This document shows, piece by piece, positions 47,370 through 56,000 of a stretch of DNA of 64,000 nucleotides (positions are counted from its first letter, which is position 1; each line of letters opens with the position of its first letter). The position numbers and the translations under genes are program-made. The DNA comes from Isosphaera pallida ATCC 43644 (GTDB taxonomy: Bacteria; Planctomycetota; Planctomycetia; Isosphaerales; Isosphaeraceae): positions 5,360,450 to 5,424,449 of the forward strand of contig NC_014962.1 in assembly GCF_000186345.1 (NCBI RefSeq), given 5' to 3'. The notes under the pieces are model-generated. The model was not told the DNA's origin, searched no databases, and saw only the letters and a program-made list of their open reading frames with translations.

Positions 47370-50312
47370 GTGTCCGTCCCCGACCTCGACCCCCTGACCG
47401 ACCAACGCTCCGCTTGGGACGCCGACTCGTCCCACGGCCCGGCGTCCGGTGTCCGACGGGACGGTTGGCGCGCGTCGCCCGACGAATCCCGTGACACGCT
47501 CGATCCCCGAGGCGCTCTCCTTGTGTGTCATTGGTTGGAGCCCCAACGCAAACGGGGATACGCCGAGGCTTATTTGACCCTAGGTCAGGATCATCTTGTC
47601 AAGGGACGGCTCGACGAGGCCTACAAGGCGCTGCGACGCGCTTTGGAAATCAAGTCGAGCCTAGTGGAGGCCCAACCGGCTTTAGGGTTCACGCTGTTGG
47701 CTCAGGATCGAGCCGAAGAGGCTTCCGTCGTACTGGCGGCGCTTTGGGAAAGCGGTTTCGATCCAGCCTCGGCCCTGAATGGTCTGGGTTTGCTCGACTT
47801 GATGGCTGAACGCCTTCAAGACGCCCGCGACCGCTTTCACGAAGCCGCCGAGCGGAACCCACAACGTCCCGAACCCCGCTCCAATCTGGCAGTTTGCCTG
47901 GCGTTCCAAGGACGCGACGAAGAGGCCCGCGACCTTTGGAACCAACTGCGGACCGAATACCCCCACTTTGCGCCCGCGGTGGTCAACCTCGATCGCCTCG
48001 ACGGTGGACACGCCGAATTGGTCTCCGCCGAACCCCTCCAACGACAAATCGCCGCCATTCTGGCCGACGGCCTCGTGGAAGTCGAAGCCGACTCCGGCCT
48101 CATCCGGCTGGTGCGCGTGGTGGGAACCACCCAAAACCCCTCCGAGCCGGAGGGCCACGACGACTCCTCCGCCAGCCAACTCATCGCAGCGCTGGGCTAC
48201 CCGTCCGAGACGCGGCCGGATGGCTCGCCCGCCGAGAATGCGAATGCCTCCGCCACCGAAACAGCGGAGAGCGAAGCGGAAACCACCGACCCCGACGCCT
48301 GGATGGAGGCCGACCTCCAAGTGGAACTCGGTCGCGCCCTGATGCTCCAAGAACGCGACGAGGACGCCCGCGACGCCTTTCGACGGGCGCTTCGACTCAT
48401 CCCGCATCACCCAGACGCGCTCCAAGCCCTTCACGAGTTGGAGACGAGAAGCCACGCGGAACCACCCTCCATCGCCTCGCCTCCGTCGCCACCATCGCCC
48501 GCGCTTCGGATCACGCCGTTCCCACCGTTGGAGCCATCGGGACTGACGGCCGACGCTCCATACGATCCGGAGCAGGAGGAGACAGGCGCAGGGGATACGA
48601 GTTTCGAGCCGCGGCTGGACTTGGCTTGGCTCAACGCACCCCGCGCCGAGCCCAACGGGCAGGTCCAACCCAAGCCCCAAGGCTTCGACGGACCCGCGTC
48701 GGGCTTCGGCGGCCCCGCGTCGGGCTTCGGCGGCCCCGCGTCGGGCTTCGGCAGCCCCGCGTCGGGCTTCGGCTCCACCGTCGGGGTGGCCGCCGAGGTT
48801 GATCCTGCCACCTTCCTCCCCCTGGAGCTTCCCAACGACACGCATGCTACCCCGGCCTCGGAACCATCTCACCCAGCTTCAGCTTTGGCGACCCGCGACG
48901 CCCCGCCCCCAGTTGACAACCCGGTCGCCCCGGCGGTGGACGCTCCCGTCGCACGGTCTTCCTTCTCGGAGGCGGCGACGCTAATCGCTCGGGCCGCTGG
49001 GCACGATTCCGACTCCGATCCCAAGGAGAAGGAGCTTCAGCGTCCCCTCGAAGCGCGATACGCGGTCGAAGCGGTTCCCACCTCTCCCCCGTCCAACACG
49101 GCCACTGCACCTCGGAAGGCTGCGACCGAGACCGCTCGGAACGAGACTTGCAGCGACGAACTCCAACCTCGTACCCCTCTGGTCGGCGATTCACGCTGGG
49201 CGGCTCCCGCCCCCTCTCCGCTTCGGGAACTGGAATCGGAGTCGGAATTGAAGTCGTCGGAACCGATCCCGCCCCCAACCGCTGCCTCAGTCACGGACAC
49301 TGCAGCGGAGGGGGAACGTCGAGCTGACGCGGTTTCGATTGACTTCGAGTCGCCGTCGAACTGGGAAGAACGCCTGATTGAAACCCTCCAACCCTCCGTC
49401 TCTCCGTCGCCGCCCGTGGTGGAGAGCGAGAGCGACTCGGGACCACAGGATTCAGAGCAGGCCGCCTCCCCCCTTCAGGACGAAGACGATCCGTCCGTCA
49501 AAGCCGTCGCCGCGCCATCACCTGTCCCACCTGCGGGCCACGAGGATGAGGAAGTGCGCGCGGCGGTGATACGGGCCTTCGGTGCCCAGGCTGCGGCTCT
49601 TTTGACCGAGGAGGAGCCGTTTCAGACCGCGGCCGAGCGCTCACCTGTCTCCACGGTTCCTCTGGAAGATCTGGTCGCCGGCATTGATGCGGCGATGGCC
49701 GCCAGCGACCTCCAGTTGGCGAGTTCCGCGTCCGTCGCCGAGTCACACCCATCGCCTCAGTCGGGTTGGAGCGTGGCGATGGTGCCGACCCCGCGACGGG
49801 ACGAGGCCGCCGCAACACGGGTCCGGCACGTGGTGTTCACCCTGGGCCAAACCCAATTCGCCGTGCCGATGTCCAGCGTCCTCGAGATTCAACGTCCCCC
49901 CAAGGTCACCCCCATCCCCAACGTGCCAGATTGGGTGCTGGGCGTGACCAACCTCCGAGGCGACGTGCTGTCCCTCGTTGATCTCCGGTGCTTCCTGGGA
50001 ATGGATCCCGTCGATTACGACCGCGCCGGGCGCATGATGGTGGTCCGCTCCGCCGACCAGGATCTGACCACCGGCCTGATCGTCGATCGAGTCAACGGCT
50101 TGATCGCCTTCAGCGATCAGGAAGTGCAACGCCTTCGCATGGGCGGCGAGTCGGGCACTTTAAGTCTTGACCACGACTTGTTTCCCTTCGCCCGAGGTAT
50201 TGTCGGTCGCCCCAGCTCGGAATCCAGTTCCGGCCCGGACCAATTGATTGTCGTGCTGGATTTGGAGAGCTTGCTCCAATCCGAGGAAATGAGGCAATTC
50301 CAGCCAAGTTGA
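47370..50312 (+). CDS. TPR-CheW fusion protein
   Basis: A 980-residue cytoplasmic protein. Residues about 60-215 form TPR repeats (AYLTLGQDHLVKGRLDEAYKA, then LNGLGLLDLMAERLQDARDR); one more TPR lies near 315-355 (ELGRALMLQERDEDARDAF). Residues about 370-800 are low-complexity Pro/Ser/Glu sequence including a GFGGPAS repeat. The last about 160 residues are a CheW domain: VVFTLGQTQFAVPMSSVLEI, VLGVTNLRGDVLSLVDLRCF, GLIVDRVNGLIAFSD. CheW couples receptors to CheA, so this is an unusually large adaptor, with TPRs likely docking other partners. Start is the GTG at 47370 (GAGAGG about 13 bases upstream); other starts are possible. Confidence 0.87.
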   Translation: MSVPDLDPLTDQRSAWDADSSHGPASGVRRDGWRASPDESRDTLDPRGALLVCHWLEPQRKRGYAEAYLTLGQDHLVKGRLDEAYKALRRALEIKSSLVEAQPALGFTLLAQDRAEEASVVLAALWESGFDPASALNGLGLLDLMAERLQDARDRFHEAAERNPQRPEPRSNLAVCLAFQGRDEEARDLWNQLRTEYPHFAPAVVNLDRLDGGHAELVSAEPLQRQIAAILADGLVEVEADSGLIRLVRVVGTTQNPSEPEGHDDSSASQLIAALGYPSETRPDGSPAENANASATETAESEAETTDPDAWMEADLQVELGRALMLQERDEDARDAFRRALRLIPHHPDALQALHELETRSHAEPPSIASPPSPPSPALRITPFPPLEPSGLTADAPYDPEQEETGAGDTSFEPRLDLAWLNAPRAEPNGQVQPKPQGFDGPASGFGGPASGFGGPASGFGSPASGFGSTVGVAAEVDPATFLPLELPNDTHATPASEPSHPASALATRDAPPPVDNPVAPAVDAPVARSSFSEAATLIARAAGHDSDSDPKEKELQRPLEARYAVEAVPTSPPSNTATAPRKAATETARNETCSDELQPRTPLVGDSRWAAPAPSPLRELESESELKSSEPIPPPTAASVTDTAAEGERRADAVSIDFESPSNWEERLIETLQPSVSPSPPVVESESDSGPQDSEQAASPLQDEDDPSVKAVAAPSPVPPAGHEDEEVRAAVIRAFGAQAAALLTEEEPFQTAAERSPVSTVPLEDLVAGIDAAMAASDLQLASSASVAESHPSPQSGWSVAMVPTPRRDEAAATRVRHVVFTLGQTQFAVPMSSVLEIQRPPKVTPIPNVPDWVLGVTNLRGDVLSLVDLRCFLGMDPVDYDRAGRMMVVRSADQDLTTGLIVDRVNGLIAFSDQEVQRLRMGGESGTLSLDHDLFPFARGIVGRPSSESSSGPDQLIVVLDLESLLQSEEMRQFQPS
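48690..48773 (+). repeat. four tandem 21-bp repeats
   Basis: Four adjoining 21-bp units of the type GGCCCCGCGTCGGGCTTCGG encode GPASGFG repeats in the linker of the TPR-CheW protein. Units are nearly identical at DNA level. Confidence 0.85.
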
Positions 50313-50439
50313 CCAGATCCCGGCCCCGGCCTAACCGGTCGCTTGATCGCCGCGTTTCGTCCCGAACCACCCCACCGCCACCGCACTGCGTCCCCACCGC
50401 CACGCACCCCGGCCCGCCGGATTCAGGAGAGCGAACGTG

Positions 50440-52749
50440 ATGTCGATATCCACGCTTCGGCAGAAATTGGCGCTGATTTTGGCGCTGCTGTTAGTACCGG
50501 CGGCGCTGCTGCTGTTGTTGACCCTGATTCTCAAGAAAGACCCGATCGACCGGGCCTCGACCCAATTAGCCACACTGGACTACCAAGAGAACCTCAAGTC
50601 GGTCGTGGCGCTTTGGCAAGGGGCGCGTCGGGAAGCGGCCACCACTGGAGAGATCGCCTCCGGGTCGTGGAAGGAGTTGCAAACGGCCGTCGAAGCGGCG
50701 TTTGGAACGGTAGATCGTCAGAACGCCTCGTGGGGCTCCACCCTGGGCGTCTCCAACGCCTGGGCAGAACTCAAGGAAAAATGGCGGGGCTTCCGTCCCG
50801 GCCTGCCGCCCGAACAAATCTACGAAAGTCTCAACGAACTGATCGACGACGCGCTGGCGATCGACCGACGACTGACCGCCGTAGGGGGCTGGACCCTGGA
50901 CACCAGCGTGCCCAACGCACTAGGGCAAACCACCCTCTCGGACCTCAGCGGAGCCGTCGAAGCCGTGGCCCGCGCCCGCGACCGCGCCGCCATCGCTACC
51001 CGGATCAACCCCCAGGCTGACCTTGCGGTGTTGGTCGATCTAGGCAGTCTGCGTGGTTCGCTGGCCCGAGTGACCGATGATTTTTCAAGCCTGGTGCAAG
51101 GTAACCCGAGCCTCGCGGCCGATCTGGGTCCATCGTTCGCGGTCTTCACCGGGGGCGGTCGCCGGGGCGGAACCCTAGGCAAGGCCGATCAGTTCGTCGC
51201 CTCGCTGACCACCGGCGGAGCCGACCCCGCCCGCGACACTAAGGCCGCCGAAGCGGTCGCCGCCGGTCTAGAAGCCCAAAAGGGTCTGCGTCAAGCGCTT
51301 CGGGAAAGTGTCACCCTGTTTCAAGAAAAGCAACGCTATCAACTCTTCATTCTAACCGGAGCGGTCTTGATCGGTCTGACGTTGACCCTAGCCCCGCCGA
51401 TCTATCTGATCGGACGGCCCATGCTGGCTCAGGTCCAAGAGATCGTCAACACCCTGGACGAGATCGGTCGCGGCTCGTTCGAGTCCCGCGCCCGCATTTA
51501 TACCCAGGACGAACTGGCACGGGTGGCCGAATCGATCAATTCGATGCTGAACAACTTCAACAACCTAATCCAGTCGCAGTCGGAACGGGACGACATTCAA
51601 GGGGCTATTCAGAAGCTGATGTCCGAAGTGGCCGACGTGGCCTCCGGCGACCTGACGGTCGAAGCGGAGGTGACCAACGACTTCACCGGCAGCTTGGCCG
51701 ACGCGATCAACTTCATGATTTCGCAGCTTCGAGCAATTGTCTCCAACGTGCAACAGGCCACCTTGCAGGTGTCGCAGTCGGCCAACGACATCATGGTGAC
51801 CACCGAACACCTCTCGCGGGGCGGTGACGCCCAGGCGACCCAGATCATGGAGACCTCCGAGGCGATCGACGAAATTGCCGCCTCGATTCAGCAGGTGGCT
51901 GATAACGCCACCCAGTCGCTCTCGGTGGCTGAACAAGCCCGGATCAACGCCCGCAAGGGAACCGAGGCGGTGCGCGACACGATCAACGGTATGGATCGGA
52001 TCCGCGACCAAGTGCAGGAAACCGCCAAACGGATCAAGCGGCTCGGCGAAAGCTCGCAGGAAATCGGCGACATCGTCAAGCTGATCGGCGACATCGCCGA
52101 CCGTACCAGCATCCTCGCGCTCAACGCCTCGATCCAGGCAGCGATGGCCGGCGAGGCGGGCCGCGGCTTCGCCGTGGTCGCCGAAGAAGTCGAACGGCTG
52201 GCTGAACGGTCCAACGAGGCAACCCGCAAGATCGCCACCCTGATCAAAACCATTCAAACCGTCACCGCTGAAGCCGTCGCGGCGATGGAGGAATCGACCC
52301 GCGAAGTGGTCGAAGGGTCCAACCTCGCCTTGACCGCCGGCCAGGCGCTGAGTGAAATCGACCAGGTGTCCAACAAGCTGGCCGAGATCATCCAGGCGAT
52401 CGCCTTCTCGGTCAAACAACAGGCGCGGGGCTCCGAAGCCCTCTCCAAGGCGATGGGCCAGATCTCGGTCGTTACCCAACAAACCGCCGCGGGCACCCGC
52501 GAGGCGGCCAAGTCGGTCAGCCACCTGGCCCGTTTGGCCGACGATCTGCGCAACTCGGTGAGTACCTTCAAACTACCGCCCCGCGACGGCTCCTCTCCCG
52601 CCGGCTTCGGCTCGACCATGGCCCCAGCGCTGCCCACTTCCACCCGGGTCCGTTCGGTCAACGGCGTCTCCGGCTCCTCGATCTCGGTTCCCTCGGGCTC
52701 CGAGACCGGCTATTCCCAGTTCAACCAACGGGTCAGCGTCACCCGCTGA
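50440..52749 (+). CDS. methyl-accepting chemotaxis protein, PilJ-like
   Basis: A 769-residue transmembrane receptor. TM1 is about residues 10-29 (LALILALLLVPAALLLLLTL). A helical extracytoplasmic domain of about 265 residues has no recognised ligand fold. TM2 is about 298-320, followed by HAMP (RPMLAQVQEIVNTLDEIGRG) and a second HAMP-like stretch. The signalling hairpin holds ADRTSILALNASIQAAMAGE and AGRGFAVVAEEVERLAERS (about 555-592), close to the PilJ pattern. There is no C-terminal CheR/CheB tether. ATG 50440 is chosen; the GTG one codon earlier sits closer to AGGAG. It should sense a stimulus in the envelope and control the CheA encoded next. Confidence 0.92.
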   Translation: MSISTLRQKLALILALLLVPAALLLLLTLILKKDPIDRASTQLATLDYQENLKSVVALWQGARREAATTGEIASGSWKELQTAVEAAFGTVDRQNASWGSTLGVSNAWAELKEKWRGFRPGLPPEQIYESLNELIDDALAIDRRLTAVGGWTLDTSVPNALGQTTLSDLSGAVEAVARARDRAAIATRINPQADLAVLVDLGSLRGSLARVTDDFSSLVQGNPSLAADLGPSFAVFTGGGRRGGTLGKADQFVASLTTGGADPARDTKAAEAVAAGLEAQKGLRQALRESVTLFQEKQRYQLFILTGAVLIGLTLTLAPPIYLIGRPMLAQVQEIVNTLDEIGRGSFESRARIYTQDELARVAESINSMLNNFNNLIQSQSERDDIQGAIQKLMSEVADVASGDLTVEAEVTNDFTGSLADAINFMISQLRAIVSNVQQATLQVSQSANDIMVTTEHLSRGGDAQATQIMETSEAIDEIAASIQQVADNATQSLSVAEQARINARKGTEAVRDTINGMDRIRDQVQETAKRIKRLGESSQEIGDIVKLIGDIADRTSILALNASIQAAMAGEAGRGFAVVAEEVERLAERSNEATRKIATLIKTIQTVTAEAVAAMEESTREVVEGSNLALTAGQALSEIDQVSNKLAEIIQAIAFSVKQQARGSEALSKAMGQISVVTQQTAAGTREAAKSVSHLARLADDLRNSVSTFKLPPRDGSSPAGFGSTMAPALPTSTRVRSVNGVSGSSISVPSGSETGYSQFNQRVSVTR

Positions 52750-53082
52750 TCCCCTCCCGCTCCGCTCCGTCGTTCGGCTCGGCGAAGCCATTTCGCTTGG
52801 TTTGGCTTGCCCCGGCTCCAGCGCTAACCCTGCCCCGCGTCCTCATCCGTCCCCAGAACCCGTCGCCACCTGCTGGCATCAGCGCCGAGGCGGCCGATCG
52901 TTTCGACCCAAACGAAGTCGAGTCAATCCGAAGCGATCGGATTACCCCGGAGCCAGGCGACCTGGACCAGATCGAGGTCAGCGCGAGGCGCGCGAGCCTA
53001 GCGCCCCTAAGGTTTTCAAACCCAGCTATCGACGGAGCTCCCCGTTCGGATCGGTTGATCGGAGCCAGCGAGGTCTCCCTCC
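52750..53082 (+). other. gap between receptor and CheA genes
   Basis: About 333 bases with no accepted gene; the open frames are shadows. It may hold a promoter for cheA, but none is clear. Confidence 0.4.
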
Positions 53083-56000
53083 ATGTCCAACTTTGTCCGC
53101 CGAGACGATCTGACCGGATTCCTCCACGAAGCCGACGAGGCGCTCCCTGCCATTCGCCAAGCGGTCGAGGACGCCCTGATCGATCCCGACCAAAGCCATC
53201 GCCTTACCGAAGCCCATCGTCTGGCCCATTCGATCCGAGGAGCCGCGGCGATGGTCCGATTGGAGCCGATGGCCCGGCTCCTGAGTATCCAGGAGGAACT
53301 CCTGGAGGACTTGATTTACCAGGCTGACTCGCCCTCCGAACAAACCGCTGAACTGCTTTTGACCTGCTTCGAGACCATTGACTCGGCCCTGAGTTTGCTC
53401 CGCGACCTGCTGGGTGGACCCGCGGTTGAGGACGACGCGGCTCGCCTTGCCGCCGTGGCCGTTGAAAGCCTCGAACCGCTCACCCGCTCGATCGACGCCC
53501 GCTACCTGCCTTATCGGGCCGACCATCCCAAAGTCTTCTCCTCGCCCACCTTGCTCGACGAGGAATCCGACCGGGACGAGGAGATGGACACTCCAGCCCA
53601 AGACTTCGACTCGTTCTCGTTTGAGCCATCCGACAAATCTGAATCCGACCAACTCAACCAGTCCGATCCCGATTCAATCGACCTGGCGGATCGGGTCGCC
53701 CACCTGGGACTCGACCCCGCCGAAGGGTTGCTCAACGACCCCCTGGCGCTGGTTCAAGCCCTCGATCGTCTCGATCCCGTCGTGCTGGACCGCTTCGACG
53801 CCATCGAGCCGGAACTCCGCGAGGTCTTCGCTGAAGAGGCCGAGGATCATCTCCAACAACTTCGCATCAACCTTCAACGGCTTCACCAATCCCGCGACGA
53901 TCACGAGGCCCAGAAGGCGATTCGCCGTAGCGCCCACACCCTCAAGGGAGCCGCCGGCCTGGTGGGTCTGCACGGCTTCTCGCGGATCGCCAAGCGATTG
54001 GAAAACCTAATCGACTACCTGCACGACCATCACTTGGAGCTGCGTCCAGCCACCTTTGCCCTGGTGGAAACCGCTATCAACCTGCTCGAACAACAATGGT
54101 CCGGTCAGTTCGAGCCTGAGGCAATGCGTGAGCGTGTCGCCGACCTGTTGGCCCGAATCGACCTGCTTCTCGATCCCCCCGCGCTCTCGCAGGTGTCCGG
54201 GACCGCGGCCACGACGCCCGCGCTGAGTCCAATCTCGCCGCCGGTTGCCGAAACGATCGCGGCTTCCTCCCGCTCGCTGTCTGACGAAGTGGCCGCCGCC
54301 CTCTGGGACAAGCAATCGAACCTGAACCTGGTGAGGACGACGGACACCCCCACCACCCCGGGCTCCGACTTCGAGGCGATCGACCCCGAATTGCTGCAGG
54401 TCTTCGCTCAGGAGGCCGAAGACCACCTCCGTTCCATCGACGACTCGCTCCGCCTGCTGGGCCGTAACCCCGAGGACTTCGAGGCACTGGATGAACTCCG
54501 GCGGGCGATTCACACCCTCAAGGGAGCCGCCGGTAGCGTCAAGTTCGGCATCCTGACCCGCCTGACCCACCGGATGGAAGATGTGCTGGATTGGGTGGCG
54601 ATCCGCGCTCAGCCGATCCGTCCTGAGTTGCATGAGCTTCTGCAACGCACGATGGACGTGATCACTGAGTTGATCGAACATCCCCAACCGACCACCACAG
54701 CCTCCGTACCCGCGCTGCTCTCGCGCTATGACGACCTGCTGGCGCGGGCGCGGGCGGAAGTGGTTTCCGAACCCGGCTTTCCCATCGACCCGCCCATCCA
54801 CACCACGCCATTGTCGGTGCCCACGGTCGATCCCCAATCGCTGTCTGGTCTGTTGCAACACGGCGCGACGTCCGGCCCGTTGTCCGAAGCGCTCGGGGCA
54901 CCCTCGGGTTCGTTTGGTTCGAGGTCGGGGGCCACTCCTTCATTCTCCTCCCCCCCTCTCCCTGTCGGCGGACCTTCGGGAGCATCTCTCCCACCGTCTC
55001 CGATGGAATCGCTCGGTGCCGAGACCAGCTCGGGCGAGTTCGCCAGTCATGCTGGCTCGGGCGAGTTCGCCGGTTACCCGGGTTCGGGCGAGTTCCCAGT
55101 CTCCCCACTGCCTCATCTCCCCGCGTCCACTCCCGAGGACGCAGTCCCGGCGGCGTCCTCCCCGGCGACCTCAGAAATCCCGGAATCGATTCGGTTGCTC
55201 TTCCCGCCGGTTCCGCTCGACGACATCGACAAGATTCCGCCCGAATTGCTGGAAGTCTTCGCCCAGGAAGCCGAAGACCACCTCCGCGCGATCTACTCGG
55301 CGCTGGCGATCCTGGAACGCAACCCCAGTCAAATCGAGGCGTTCCGGGAAATTCGCCGCAGCGTCCACACCCTCAAAGGGTCCGCCGGCCTAGTCAAGCT
55401 CAATGGCTTGACCCAAATGGCCCACCAGATGGAACATCTGCTCGATCGCCTGGGGGACCATCCCGGCGAAATCGGACCCGACCTCCACGCAGTTCTCATC
55501 GACGCAACCGATGTTCTGCTGGACATGTCAATTGGCCAGTACGACCACGAGGTGATGCGGGCGGCGATCGAGAAGGTTCAAAGGGAACTGGCTCAGCAAC
55601 TTATTCAAGTCCAAGCGCGTCATTTGAGTCAATCCTCAACCGGCTCCTCGGTGGTCTCAAGAGCGTCTTCGGGTTTGGAGGCCGACTCGATCGATTGGTC
55701 GGCCGAGTTTGGTGCCCTCGCCGACCCGGCCATCTCCGCGCCGACGCCAACCGACCCGGTGGGGGCAGTCCCAGTCGCAACGGCAACGTCTCCCGCGGCG
55801 GGAGTGGGACCACGGGTCTCCGGGGAACCCAGCCGCAAGCCCAGCGAAATGCTCCGCGTCCCCCTGGAACGGATCGACGACCTGGTGCGCCTGGTCAGCG
55901 AATTGGTGATCAACCGAACCGCTTATGAGCAACGCATGGCCGACCTGAGCCGCATGGCCGAGGAAATCCAGGCCAGCGTCGATCGCCTGCGGGTCATCTC

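Noticed and set aside
47682-48872. 396-residue minus-strand open frame
   Set aside because: Antisense to the TPR-CheW gene, which has clear domains.
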